Assembly (NCBI RefSeq): GCF_014841615.1
Contig: NZ_JACYUG010000018.1
Location: forward strand, 1-63,950
Origin: Sphingomonas sp. CFBP 8760
GTDB taxonomy: Bacteria; Pseudomonadota; Alphaproteobacteria; Sphingomonadales; Sphingomonadaceae
Direction: 5' to 3'
DNA length: 63,950 nucleotides
A program made the translations under genes and the position numbers. Below, in pieces: positions 51,893-61,075 of this stretch (position 1 is the stretch's first letter; each line of letters opens with the position of its first letter). Under the pieces are notes generated by a model. The model was not told where the DNA came from. It worked only from the letters and a program-made list of their open reading frames with translations, and did no database searches.

Positions 51893-54178
51893 TCATGGCG
51901 TGGGGGCCAGTCCTTCGGCCCGGACGGTCCATCCCCGTTTCGGAAAGCCGGGGGCGGGGCCGCGCGATCCGTCCCAGCCGCCCGCCATCATGCCTACCGC
52001 CAGCAGCAGCGCTCCGTTCGACGGGAAATAGGCCTCCGCCGCCCGGCGATAGCCCGGGCCATCGGGATTGTGCGCCATCGCGACCCCGCCCGCGCCGCCG
52101 ATCGCGGGCACCAGATCCTCGGCATGTTCGTCGAGATGGACGCGCGGCGTCATGCCCGTCGGACCCCATTGGTTGTTTTTCGTCGAGGCGAACAGCCAGT
52201 CGATCGCCTTGTCCGGCTCGCCCAGCCGGGCGGCGGTCATCGCGATCATCGGGAAATCCCATCCCCAGGTCTGGCGGCGGTCCCATGTCGCCTCCATCGC
52301 CGCCAGCGTCCGCCGCATCGTCTCGCGGTCGATCCGCGCGCCGGGGATGAAGCCGTACGCCATCAGGAACGAGGGATGATCCCGGTTCTTGCACGACGGC
52401 CCCGCCGCAGTGCCGCGACACGCCGGCGACTGCGCGTCCCGCCAGAAACCGGGCACCGATGCGGCCGGCAGGTACAGCCCGTCGCGCACCGGCGGCGGCG
52501 CGATCCGTCCGAGCGCCCGGTCCCATTCGGGCTTGCGCGGCTGCCCGCGCCGCTGTCGCCATGCCTGCGCCGTCGTCAGGCCCCAGCGAAAATACTCGAC
52601 CTCGAACGTCGGGTCGCGCGTGGTCAGCGGATCGTAATTCTCCTGCGCGGGGATCAGCGGCGGCCCCAGTTGCAGCCGCCCGCCCTTGTCGAGCGGCCAG
52701 TGCGCCAGCAGGTCCGCCGTCGCCTCCACCACCTCGCCGTACCGTGCCAGCACCGCATCGTCACGGTTCGCACGCCAGAGCAGTTCGGCGAGCAGGATCG
52801 GGTGCGGCTGCTGCCACATCAGGAACGGGGAGACGAGACTGGGGCTGTTCCGCCCCTCCGGCCCGACCATCTTGGGCCACCATGCGCCCGGCACCCTGTG
52901 TCGCGCCGCCTCCGCCCGCGCCTGCGGCAGATGCGCGACGTACCACGGCATCGCCCGGGCGAGCAGGTCGGGGTGCGACCAGGTCGCCTGCCATGCGGCG
53001 TGCCACGGGTGCATCTCCAGATGGAACTTGCCGTACCAGCTGTTGGAGAACAGGCCCTCTTCCTGCGGGGGCAGCGTACCCGCGCCGTTGATCGCCGACA
53101 GATATTGCGACAGCACGACGCGGCGTTCCAGTTCGGGCGCACGGGTATCGGTGCTGCCGGTGAAATCGACCGCCGCGCCCTTCGTCCAGAAATCCCGCCA
53201 GTGCCGCGCGGTGGCGTCGATCGACTCCGGCACGCCCGGGTTCGCGGCGGGCTGCGGATCGGGGGTGAAGCGGACGGTGAAGCGCAGCCGGTCGCCGCCG
53301 CCCCCGGTGACCCGCACCCCGGTAGCGGTGGCGACATCCAGCCAGCCATCGCTGTCGATGCGGGAGGTGTAGCGGGTATCGTCCAGCGTCCGCGTCAGCG
53401 CGACCGACCGGGCAGTGCGGGTCAGCACCCGCGTCGTCTCGGTAGCGCGCGGCGTCCAGCCCGACGGATCGGGATTGATCGCCGGGGCGACGCCGGGATA
53501 GCGCACGGTCGCGCCCAGTTCGCCCCGCGCCACCAGCGGCGACACGATCTCCACCGCGACCAGATCGACGGTCGGATGCACCACCGTCGTCACCCGCACC
53601 GGCGTGCCGCGCAGCCGGAACTCGCTGGTCAGCCGTCCGGTCCACAGGTCGAGTTGCTGGCGGGTCTCCGTCACATCGGCGAAGTCCGGCGCGGCCTCGC
53701 CCAGTGCCAGCGCGATCCGGCCCAGCGAGATACGATGGGGGTTGGCGCGCAGCCAGCCATAGGCCGGGTTCTTCTCGCCATCCGCCCAGCTCTGCATCCA
53801 GGCATAGGGCTGGCTGCCGCGCCCCTCGACCGGGATCATCCGCCACCCGTCCCGTTCCCGCACCTTCGTCGGATTAGGGAAGCTGTGCCACCCCCATTGC
53901 GCCATGGTGAGCAGGGGCGCCAGTTCGGAGTAGCGACCCGAAAAGCTCTGCAACCCGGTGATGTCGGCGGTGAAGCCGAGCTGCCCGTTGCCGAGCATCA
54001 CCGGCGCATGGGGATCGATCCGCGTCTGTAGCACCATGTGACGCGCGACCAGCGCCTGCCGGTCGATCCTCGCCGCCGCCGGTGTCGCTACAAAGGCCAG
54101 CAACGCGACGGTCGTACTGACCGTCAGCGAGCCTTTCCCGAATGACCGGAAGGCATCACGGCGCCGACGGTGTCGCAT
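51893..54178 (-). CDS. (alpha/alpha)6 glycoside hydrolase, GH95/GH65-like, family uncertain
   Basis: This is a 761-residue exported glycosidase. A signal segment (SLTVSTTVALLAFVATPAAA) is followed by a beta-sandwich domain (residues about 60-330, LGNGQLGFTADITGLQSF) and a six-hairpin barrel with SNSWYGKFHLEMHPWHAAWQATWSHPDLL, PAQENYDPLTTRDPTFEVEYFRWGL and RRQTWGWDFPMIAMTAARLGEPDKAIDWLF. This architecture is shared by GH95 fucosidases/galactosidases and GH65-type enzymes; the exact family cannot be fixed by eye. It heads the pectin gene run, and the next gene starts almost at its stop, so it likely acts on side-chain sugars of rhamnogalacturonan. Confidence 0.75.
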   Translation of the reverse strand: MRHRRRRDAFRSFGKGSLTVSTTVALLAFVATPAAARIDRQALVARHMVLQTRIDPHAPVMLGNGQLGFTADITGLQSFSGRYSELAPLLTMAQWGWHSFPNPTKVRERDGWRMIPVEGRGSQPYAWMQSWADGEKNPAYGWLRANPHRISLGRIALALGEAAPDFADVTETRQQLDLWTGRLTSEFRLRGTPVRVTTVVHPTVDLVAVEIVSPLVARGELGATVRYPGVAPAINPDPSGWTPRATETTRVLTRTARSVALTRTLDDTRYTSRIDSDGWLDVATATGVRVTGGGGDRLRFTVRFTPDPQPAANPGVPESIDATARHWRDFWTKGAAVDFTGSTDTRAPELERRVVLSQYLSAINGAGTLPPQEEGLFSNSWYGKFHLEMHPWHAAWQATWSHPDLLARAMPWYVAHLPQARAEAARHRVPGAWWPKMVGPEGRNSPSLVSPFLMWQQPHPILLAELLWRANRDDAVLARYGEVVEATADLLAHWPLDKGGRLQLGPPLIPAQENYDPLTTRDPTFEVEYFRWGLTTAQAWRQRRGQPRKPEWDRALGRIAPPPVRDGLYLPAASVPGFWRDAQSPACRGTAAGPSCKNRDHPSFLMAYGFIPGARIDRETMRRTLAAMEATWDRRQTWGWDFPMIAMTAARLGEPDKAIDWLFASTKNNQWGPTGMTPRVHLDEHAEDLVPAIGGAGGVAMAHNPDGPGYRRAAEAYFPSNGALLLAVGMMAGGWDGSRGPAPGFPKRGWTVRAEGLAPTP

Positions 54179-54248
54179 TCAATCCACTCTCCAACACCTA
54201 ACGGTCAGTTGTACTGTCCATAACTGAGCCAGCGCTGGCACGCAACAT

Positions 54249-54278
54249 ATCATACAAATTTCGATGAACCGGTATGAT
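54249..54278. promoter_or_regulatory. inverted repeat upstream of the first pectin gene
   Basis: ATCATAC (54249-54255) and GTATGAT (54272-54278) form an exact 7-base inverted repeat with a 16-base spacer. They lie in the AT-rich part of the 297-base gap 54179-54475, about 70 bases before the GH gene start. The half-site CATACAA also occurs, as its complement, ahead of the TonB receptor at 50459-50465. It is a candidate operator; no other feature was seen in the gap. Confidence 0.4.
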
Positions 54279-54475
54279 TCTGCGATCGTCTCTGCTTGCA
54301 CAAAACTCCCTCAAACCAGATGCCTGACGTTTCGCCCGGCGGAGGCAGGAACGCCGGGCCAAAGAGGATCGCCACCCGAGCCCCGAACGGAAGTCGGCAG
54401 CCAGCGTAACCCGGTCTGTGCCGATGATTCCGACAGCGCTCGTCGCCGGGTCGGTTCAGCGGGCGTCGTTCACGA

Positions 54476-55009
54476 TCATGCGGGTTCATGGCTCGGGGGC
54501 GGCAAAGGGGCAAACTTGCCGGCGACCAGTTCGGCCAGTCGAACCGGACGGAAATCCCTGGCATCGACGCCCACATCATACTGGCGGAGCATGGGTTTCA
54601 GCTTGCCGTGGCTGTGGCCGTGCAGGTTGATCGCGCGGCGGTGCTGGCCATTCCAGCTCCTGAACGGATAATGGCAGAGGATCAGCCGATGGTCGCCCTC
54701 CGTCAATTCGGCATAATCGCCGACGCTGGCCCAGCCGTCCGCCTCGCCGGTCGCAACGGGATCGTTGTTGCCGCGGATCAGGTGCTTGGTACCGTTGAGG
54801 CGAGCGAGCAATGCCGCCACGTCGAGCGGTCGCCGTGTCACGTCTCCCAGATGCCACACGACGTCTTCCGGGCCGATGACCGCGTTCCACGCCGTGACGA
54901 GCGCCTCGTCCATCTCGCCGACCGTCGCGAAAGGGCGGCGATGGATGTTGAGCGTCCGGTGATCGCCGAAATGGGTGTCGGCGGTGAAGAACAGCGCCAT
55001 ACCGGTCAC
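54476..55009 (-). CDS. metallophosphoesterase
   Basis: This is a 177-residue calcineurin-like phosphoesterase. The metal-binding series is complete: FTADTHFGDH (D-x-H), HLGDVTRRP (G-D), IRGNNDPV (G-N-N/H-D), LCHYPF and NLHGHSHG (G-H-x-H). The GTG at 55009 overlaps the stop of the aldo/keto reductase gene (GTGA); an ATG at 55000 gives a protein three residues shorter. The substrate is unknown. The small size and coupled position next to a reductase suggest a minor housekeeping or damage-repair phosphatase. Confidence 0.88.
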   Translation of the reverse strand: MTGMALFFTADTHFGDHRTLNIHRRPFATVGEMDEALVTAWNAVIGPEDVVWHLGDVTRRPLDVAALLARLNGTKHLIRGNNDPVATGEADGWASVGDYAELTEGDHRLILCHYPFRSWNGQHRRAINLHGHSHGKLKPMLRQYDVGVDARDFRPVRLAELVAGKFAPLPPPSHEPA

Positions 55010-55836
55010 AGCATCTCAAGCGGGCGACGGCTGCGCGGGGCGGGGAAGGCGGCATCGAGCGCGGCCATGTCGTCATCAGACAGTATCAGGTCGACGGCAG
55101 CCCGATTGTCGCGGACGTGCGCGACGCTGCCCGCCTTGGGTATGGCAATCACGTCGCCCCGCCGCAGCGTCCAGGCGAGGGCGACCTGGGCGGGCGTGGC
55201 GCCGATCGTCTCGGCGATCCTGCGGAGTGTCTGATCGGCAAGGAGGCGGCCCTGTTCCACCGGGCTGTACGCCATGGCCGGAATACCGTGAGACTCCAGC
55301 CACGGCAGCAGATCATGCTCGGGGCCGCGACGGGTGAGATTATAGAGGATCTGGTCCACCGCGCATCCGTCACCGCCAGCCGCGAGCAGTTCCCCCATGT
55401 CGCTGGTATCGAGATTGCTGACGCCCCATCGGCGGATCTTGCCGGCCGTTCGCAACGCCTCCATCGCCTCGACCGTCTCGCCGAGCGGCACCGATCCTCG
55501 CCAATGAAGCAGGTAGAGATCGAGCCGGTCGGTGGCGAGCCGCCTCAGGCTTGCCTCGCAGGCGGCATGCAGGCGAGCATGTGACGCGTTTTGGGGATAG
55601 GCCTTGCTGACGAGGAAGAGCTTGTCGCGAACGTCACCCAACGCTTCGCCGACGAGTTCCTCGGCAGCGCCGTCCCCGTACATCTCCGCCGTGTCGATCA
55701 ACGTCATGCCGAGATCGACGCCCAGACGCAGCGCGGCGATCTCGTCCGACCGGCGATCGGATCGCTCCCCCATCATCCAGGTGCCCTGACCCAGTGAGGG
55801 TATCCGTTCGCCGCCCGGTAACGACACTGTTCGCAT
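55006..55836 (-). CDS. aldo/keto reductase
   Basis: This is a 276-residue NADPH-dependent TIM-barrel oxidoreductase. The catalytic tetrad Asp48 (TLIDTAEMYG), Tyr53, Lys78 (LVSKAYPQN) and His111 (YLLHWRGS) is complete. The cofactor segment AIPKAGSVAHVRDN lies near the C-terminus. The family reduces carbonyl compounds; the substrate is not indicated. The start ATG 55836 is the first Met of the conserved fold. The stop overlaps the metallophosphoesterase start. Confidence 0.93.
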   Translation of the reverse strand: MRTVSLPGGERIPSLGQGTWMMGERSDRRSDEIAALRLGVDLGMTLIDTAEMYGDGAAEELVGEALGDVRDKLFLVSKAYPQNASHARLHAACEASLRRLATDRLDLYLLHWRGSVPLGETVEAMEALRTAGKIRRWGVSNLDTSDMGELLAAGGDGCAVDQILYNLTRRGPEHDLLPWLESHGIPAMAYSPVEQGRLLADQTLRRIAETIGATPAQVALAWTLRRGDVIAIPKAGSVAHVRDNRAAVDLILSDDDMAALDAAFPAPRSRRPLEML

Positions 55837-56158
55837 GCTTTGCCTCGGCTAACCCCATGGAGCCGAACAAACGAACGAAGCCGATGTCAGGTGCATACCG
55901 GTCGGTTCATGAGGAGGGACGGACAGCGGGCCACTCAAAGCCGGGCGGGACGAACGGGGCGGGCTGTCCTGTGATGGTCACGCCATCGCGGATCATCGGC
56001 GATCGACAAGACGACCAAGCGTCCGATGTTTCCAAGCGGGCATGAATGTCTTCTTGCGGGTCGGCAGCCACCCTGAGCGCAATCTCTTGATTGATTCCAT
56101 GTCTGTCGCGCCACCGGACTGCCGCCTTCGATCTGCGGCATCGTCACCGCAATGGGTA
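55837..56158. other. intergenic stretch without recognised features
   Basis: No gene, terminator of note, repeat or RNA was recognised in these 322 bases between the aldo/keto reductase start and the 3' end of the serine hydrolase. It presumably contains the reductase promoter. Confidence 0.4.
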
Positions 56159-57211
56159 TTACGGCGCAGCATCGCGCTCGACGGCGGGCACGATCCCGTC
56201 ATCAAGGAGCGCGTGGAGTGCGGCGATATGGCCATTGTCTCGTGCCCCGTTGGGATCCGAGGTCATGACGATCGTCAGCTTCAGGTCCGGGACGATGAAC
56301 AGCATTTGCCCGCCATAGCCCCAGGCGAAGCGCAGCGGGTGGCCGCGGCTGGTGCCGACGAACCAGCCATAGCCATATTGCCCGCCGCTCCACGGCGACA
56401 CGGTGCGCGGAGTCCAGCTTTCGTCGATCCAATGCGCGGGGATGATCCTTCGTCCGTCGATCACGCCGCCCAGCCGATAAAGCTCGCCGAACCGCGCCAG
56501 GCTGCGCGGCGACATCATCATGTCGTTGCCGCCGAAATAGATGCCCTGCGGATCGCGCGACCATGGCGGGATCGCGATGCCGAGCGGCGCCGCCAGCCAG
56601 TCGCGCATCAGAACATGGGTGTCGCGACCCGACGCACGGGTCAGCATCGCCGAGAGCAGATGCGTGTTGCCGGTCGAATAGAGCATCGCGCCGCCCGGCT
56701 CGTCGACGAACGGGCGCGCCAGCGCGAAGCGGACCCAGTTGCGGCTGGACACCCAGCGCCCATAGTTCTCGCCCGACGTCCGCTCCAGCCCTGCGCGCAT
56801 CGTCAGCAGATCCTCCACGGTCAGGCGATGGAGACGCGGGTCGGGATCGGGCGGCGCATCGCGGTCGAGCACGGACAGCACGCGCTGGTCGATGCCGGTC
56901 AGCACGCCCCGCGCGATCGCGATGCCGACCAGCGCGGACAGCACCGACTTGGACGCGGACTTGATGTTGACCGGCCGGTCGAGCGGTGGCCCGCCGTTGA
57001 AGCGTTGCTCCGCCAGTATCTGGCCATCACGCAGGATCAGCAGCGAGCGGAGCCGGGGCAGGCGCCGGGCCTGCGTCACGGTGTCGGCGAGCATGGCGCC
57101 GTCCAGGCCACGCGTCTCGACCGGGCGGGACGCCGGCGATTGCCGCGGCACCGGGGCGGCATCGCAACCGCCGGCGAGCAGCAGCGCCAATGCGCCGGCC
57201 GTCCGCCTCAC
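56159..57211 (-). CDS. serine hydrolase of the beta-lactamase class C fold, lipoprotein-like
   Basis: This is a 350-residue penicillin-binding-protein/beta-lactamase-fold hydrolase. The leader ends LLLAGGCDA, a lipobox, so it is probably a lipoprotein. The catalytic SxxK is Ser85-Ala-Ser-Lys88 (NIKSASKSVLSALVG). LYSTGNTHLLSA provides the Tyr motif, and YGYGWFVG/WGYGGQMLF follow near the C-terminus. The pattern is closest to 6-aminohexanoate-dimer hydrolase/esterase-type enzymes rather than true beta-lactamases. It starts at GTG 57211, overlapping the stop of the upstream alpha/beta hydrolase. Confidence 0.88.
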   Translation of the reverse strand: MRRTAGALALLLAGGCDAAPVPRQSPASRPVETRGLDGAMLADTVTQARRLPRLRSLLILRDGQILAEQRFNGGPPLDRPVNIKSASKSVLSALVGIAIARGVLTGIDQRVLSVLDRDAPPDPDPRLHRLTVEDLLTMRAGLERTSGENYGRWVSSRNWVRFALARPFVDEPGGAMLYSTGNTHLLSAMLTRASGRDTHVLMRDWLAAPLGIAIPPWSRDPQGIYFGGNDMMMSPRSLARFGELYRLGGVIDGRRIIPAHWIDESWTPRTVSPWSGGQYGYGWFVGTSRGHPLRFAWGYGGQMLFIVPDLKLTIVMTSDPNGARDNGHIAALHALLDDGIVPAVERDAAP

Positions 57212-58209
57212 GGCGTCATCGCGGCGCGGAGGGTCCGGAGGAAGACGGCGGGTGCCTCGACCTGCGGTGAATGGCCGAGATCGTCGAGGCGGATCAAGCG
57301 TGCGTTCGGGATGCGCTTCACCGCCTCCTCGGCCGCTTGCGGCACGGTGCGAACACGCGAGCGCTGGTCCTCCGGCGCGCTGCTTGCCCGAAAGGCGGTC
57401 AGGTCGCGCTGGCCGATGATGAGCGTGGTCGGGACCGTCAGCTGGGGCAGTTCGGCGGCGACCGGCTGGGTCTGGATCATGTCCGACAGGCGCGCCTGTG
57501 CGTCCCGCACCCTGTTCCCATCGGGGCTGGCATATTGACCGGCCAGCATCGCGACCCAGCGGTCATAGGCCGCGCGCCACTCACCGTGATAATAGTTGCG
57601 AAGCTGATAGGCCTTGATCGACGCGGCGTTCGTCTTCGCCTCCTCCGCGCGCAGCTTGCCGAGGTCGGTATAGGGCACGCCCTCACTCAACGTGTCGTTG
57701 AGGCCGAGCGGGTTGACCAGCACCAGCTTCGAAACCCGCTCGGGATAGAGGCGTGCGAAACGCGTGGCGAGGATGCCGCCGGTCGAATGCCCGATCAGGA
57801 CGACTTTGCCGGCATCGGCCTGATCGAGAAGCGCCGCGGTGAGCGCGGCCATGGCGTGGAAGCTGTACTGATAGCCACTCGGCTTCGACGATTTGCAGAA
57901 GCCGATCTGATCCGGCGCGATGACGCGGTAGCCCGCGGCCGCCAGCCCGCGCGCGGTGTCGCCCCAGGTAGCGGCGCAGAAATTCTTGCCATGCAGGAGG
58001 ACGACCGTCGTCCCGTTGGGGGTCGCGGTCGCTGGCCAGTCGAGAAAGGCCATGCGAACCGGATGGCCTTGCGAGCCCGCCTCGAACCAATGGACCGGCG
58101 CGGGATAGCCGAACCGCTCCAGATTGACGCCAAGCGGCACGGTTTGCGCTCCAGCGGTGGTCGAGAGCATGGCCGAGCAGGCGACGGCGGCGAGAAGACG
58201 ACGAAACAT
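57208..58209 (-). CDS. exported alpha/beta hydrolase
   Basis: This is a 333-residue alpha/beta hydrolase with a signal peptide (RRLLAAVACSAMLSTTAGAQ). LLHGKNFCAATWG is the oxyanion region, and the nucleophile Ser lies in LIGHSTGGILATRFA near residue 144. The acid Asp is in IIGQRDLTAF and the His in LDDLGHSPQVEAP. The catalytic triad is therefore complete, unlike in the protein at 14305. Similarity is to haloalkane-dehalogenase/epoxide-hydrolase-like esterases; the substrate is unknown. The stop overlaps the GTG start of the serine hydrolase, so the two are co-translated. Confidence 0.9.
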   Translation of the reverse strand: MFRRLLAAVACSAMLSTTAGAQTVPLGVNLERFGYPAPVHWFEAGSQGHPVRMAFLDWPATATPNGTTVVLLHGKNFCAATWGDTARGLAAAGYRVIAPDQIGFCKSSKPSGYQYSFHAMAALTAALLDQADAGKVVLIGHSTGGILATRFARLYPERVSKLVLVNPLGLNDTLSEGVPYTDLGKLRAEEAKTNAASIKAYQLRNYYHGEWRAAYDRWVAMLAGQYASPDGNRVRDAQARLSDMIQTQPVAAELPQLTVPTTLIIGQRDLTAFRASSAPEDQRSRVRTVPQAAEEAVKRIPNARLIRLDDLGHSPQVEAPAVFLRTLRAAMTP

Positions 58210-58453
58210 CAACGGATAACACCGGTCGCGACGTTGATATCCCAGACGACAGGGATGGCGTCGGATGCTCGGGCGCCGCATCATGCCGAACCAACGGCAA
58301 CATTCGGTGATCGCGACATTCGCGATCCAGAAGCTGGATATCAAAAGCGGTCATGGCGGGGAGATGAACGGGCGGCCGGAGTCGGGAAGCGGGGGAGGGG
58401 GCGGGCGTGTCTGCTTATGGGTCGAACCGCCGTACCATAGGGTTCCCTGAACA

Positions 58454-59821
58454 CTACGGCGTCAGGCCGGCCACGTCAGCGGCGAAGCGGGCGATATCGA
58501 AGCGGGCGGCGCCAGGATCCTCGCCACGCCTGACGATGACCAGATGCCGGGACGGGATCACCATCACATATTGGCCGCGATTGCCCTGCGCGGCGAAGCT
58601 GCCCTGGGGCAGCCCCTGCTTCGGGCCGAACAGCCACATCGTCGCGCCATAGCCGGGACCACTCGCCGGTTGCGGTCCGCTCGGCATCGTCATGGTGCGC
58701 ATCCAGCCCGCTGGCAGCAGGCGCTTGCCCGCCCAGATCCCGTCCTGCGACCAGAACAGGCCCAGCCGGGCGAGATCGCGCGCGGTCGACCAGACCTGGC
58801 TGGAGAGGATGTAGTTGCCGTGCCAGTCCGTTTCCGCGACGGTATGTGACATGCCGAGCGGGCCGAACAGATTGCCTGGCCACGCACGGTATCGATCTTC
58901 GCCGATTATTTGTCGCGTGGCATAGACGGCGAGCAGGATATCGTTGTTTGCGTACCGGAAGCGCGTGCCGGGCAGCGCCTCCAGCGGCCAGGATGTCGCC
59001 TGCTCGTCCACCGTCGTGCCGCCGAAGTAGATGGCGTCGGTGCGGTTGCCGGCACTGTCGCTGTGCAGGCCGGACGCCATGCGCAGAAGATGGTCGAGCG
59101 TGATGCCGCGTCGTGGATCGCCGGCGGTCCATTGCGGCACGGTGGCACGGGCATCCAGCGGGGCGGCATCGGCAAGGCCGATCAGCGTGCCCGCGATCGA
59201 CTTGCCGACCGACCAGGTTCGATTGGAGACGAACGGGCCGAAGCCGTGGCCATATCGCTCGGCGACAACGCGGCCGTCCTTCAGGACGACCACCCCGACC
59301 GTCTTGGCGCCGACGCCGTACCCATCGCCGAACGCCGCACTGACGACCTTCGTGAGCCCGGCGGAGGGCCGCAGTGCGATGCCGGCATCGCCCTGCGGCC
59401 AGCGACGAGGGTCCGCACCCGCGATCGGCGGCATGGCATCCAGCGGCGCTGCCGATCCGCCGTCCGCAGGTGCCCTGCTGCCGATCGGCAGCGTCATGCA
59501 GCCATGGCCGTCGCGCCACACCGCGTATCGCGGCGGCAGCGCGGGGTCGAAGGTGACGGCGACGGACCGGCGCGGGCGGTCGACCTTCGCGATCAGCGTC
59601 GACACGATCTTCTCGTATTCGGGGTAGATGCCCGTCAGTTCGTCAGCATCGATCTGCGCCGGGGTCCGCCCGGCGTTGAAGAGGCCGGAGCAATAGAGTG
59701 CCGCCTTGTATCCGCCCGCCACCGCGCGTCGATAGGTGCCCGCCGAGGGCTGGGCGACGATCTGGGCGTTCACCGATGCCGACAGGAGGAGGGCGAGGAC
59801 GGCTGCTTTCGGTATCCGCAT
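58454..59821 (-). CDS. second serine hydrolase (beta-lactamase fold)
   Basis: This is a 455-residue exported protein (signal KAAVLALLLSASVNAQ) with an extra N-terminal segment of about 150 residues before the beta-lactamase-fold domain. The catalytic SxxK is in NRTWSVGKSIAGTLIG near residue 208. RYANNDILLAVYA gives the Tyr-x-Asn-like motif, and GNRGQYVMVIPSRHLVIVRRG is the C-terminal strand. It resembles the 56159 gene in catalytic domain but is longer and not part of the same operon. An upstream extension of the frame to 59917 has no signal-like sequence. The substrate is unknown. Confidence 0.87.
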   Translation of the reverse strand: MRIPKAAVLALLLSASVNAQIVAQPSAGTYRRAVAGGYKAALYCSGLFNAGRTPAQIDADELTGIYPEYEKIVSTLIAKVDRPRRSVAVTFDPALPPRYAVWRDGHGCMTLPIGSRAPADGGSAAPLDAMPPIAGADPRRWPQGDAGIALRPSAGLTKVVSAAFGDGYGVGAKTVGVVVLKDGRVVAERYGHGFGPFVSNRTWSVGKSIAGTLIGLADAAPLDARATVPQWTAGDPRRGITLDHLLRMASGLHSDSAGNRTDAIYFGGTTVDEQATSWPLEALPGTRFRYANNDILLAVYATRQIIGEDRYRAWPGNLFGPLGMSHTVAETDWHGNYILSSQVWSTARDLARLGLFWSQDGIWAGKRLLPAGWMRTMTMPSGPQPASGPGYGATMWLFGPKQGLPQGSFAAQGNRGQYVMVIPSRHLVIVRRGEDPGAARFDIARFAADVAGLTP

Positions 59822-59903
59822 GGCCGCATCATTCCATCCACGCCATGGTACGGCAATGCAATTATCCTGCCCGCACCATTCGGTTTTCCCCCATATCGGC
59901 GCC

Positions 59904-60548
59904 ATGACCGACCACATCCTCTACAGCTTTCGTCGTTGCCCCTTTGCGATGCGGGCGCGATTGGCGCTGGCGGTCAGCGGCGTGCGTTATGAACTTCGGG
60001 AGGTCCGGCTTTCGACCAAGCCTCCAGAGCTTCTCGTCATGTCGCCAAAGGGCACGGTGCCGGTGCTCGTAACGGCGGAAGGGGCGGTGATCGAGGAAAG
60101 TCTTGCGATCATGCGTTGGGCGCTGCGGATCAGGGACCCGCAAGACTGGCTCGCTCGCGACGACCCGGCGCTGATCGCGACCAACGACGGTGTGTTCAAG
60201 CACCACCTGGACCGGTACAAATATCCCGACCGGCACGGCTCGGACGCTGCCCGGCATCGCGACCTCGGCTTCGCGTTCCTGCAGGATCTGGAAACGCGGA
60301 TCGGCCTTGCCGGTCATCTCTGTGGTACGGAGGCGGGCCTGACGGATGCCGCCGTCATGCCGTTCGTCAGGCAGTTCGCCGGGGTCGATTGGCCGTGGTT
60401 CGACAACCTGCCCCTGCCACGGCTGAAGGCATGGCTCGCCGAACATCTCGCTTCGGCGCTCTTCGAGCGGATCATGTACAGGGTTTCGCCCTGGTCTTCG
60501 GGGGCGAAGGCAACCATCGTCGAAGGAATGACGGCGGCCGATGGCTGA
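59904..60548 (+). CDS. glutathione S-transferase-family protein
   Basis: This is a 214-residue GST-like protein. The N-terminal thioredoxin-fold domain starts ILYSFRRCPFAMRARLAL, with Cys12 in a CPFA motif, and VIEESLAIMRWAL is the glutathione-contact helix. A helical C-terminal domain contains GLTDAAVMPFVRQFAGVDW. The Cys at the active-site position puts it near omega/beta-type GSTs that act as thiol transferases. The ATG at 59904 directly precedes the domain. It diverges from the serine hydrolase gene with 82 bases between. Confidence 0.88.
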   Translation: MTDHILYSFRRCPFAMRARLALAVSGVRYELREVRLSTKPPELLVMSPKGTVPVLVTAEGAVIEESLAIMRWALRIRDPQDWLARDDPALIATNDGVFKHHLDRYKYPDRHGSDAARHRDLGFAFLQDLETRIGLAGHLCGTEAGLTDAAVMPFVRQFAGVDWPWFDNLPLPRLKAWLAEHLASALFERIMYRVSPWSSGAKATIVEGMTAADG

Positions 60549-60680
60549 GGCGATCATCGCCGATCAAACGGCGGCCAGCCTGAGATTAACGAGCCTCCGC
60601 TTTCGAGAACCGGGCGAGAGCGTCTGAATGTCGGCTTGTAGGTCGGCATGGTTACGGTTCTGCCGACGAGAGGAGGCCCG

Positions 60681-60962
60681 TCAGCCGACCTCCACGCCCT
60701 TCCAGAAGGCCACACGGCCGCGGATTTCCTCCGCCGCTGCCTTCGGCTCCGGGTAGTACCAGGCCGCATCGGGATTGTCGGCCCCGTCGACGTGGATGTC
60801 GTAATAGTGCGCTTCGCCTTTCCATGGACAGATCGTCGTCGTGTCACTCGGCCGCAGTCGCGAGGCGTCGACGGACGCTATGGGAAAATAGTGGTTGCGT
60901 TCGACCACGACGGTATCGTCGCTGCTCGCGATCAGTATGCCGTTCCACCGTGCTTCGACCAT
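60681..60962 (-). CDS. DUF427-family protein
   Basis: This is a 93-residue protein matching the small DUF427 family. VEARWNGILIASSDDTVVVERNHYFP opens it, and TTTICPWKGEAHYYDI with the conserved Cys-Pro-Trp-Lys-Gly and AAWYYPEPKAAAEEIRGRVAFWKGVEV close it. The fold is a small all-beta domain; no biochemical function is known. It lies alone between the GST gene and a short-chain dehydrogenase gene. The gap 60549-60680 shows no feature. Confidence 0.9.
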   Translation of the reverse strand: MVEARWNGILIASSDDTVVVERNHYFPIASVDASRLRPSDTTTICPWKGEAHYYDIHVDGADNPDAAWYYPEPKAAAEEIRGRVAFWKGVEVG

Positions 60963-61075
60963 GATGCATCTCCAAAGTTGTTCGATCCTGCACTGCGCTG
61001 ACGTCCATCGGCAAGCGCCATAGGATGGAATGATCGCGGATCAGGGGGCAGTGGCGGCCAGCTACCTGACGTGCA

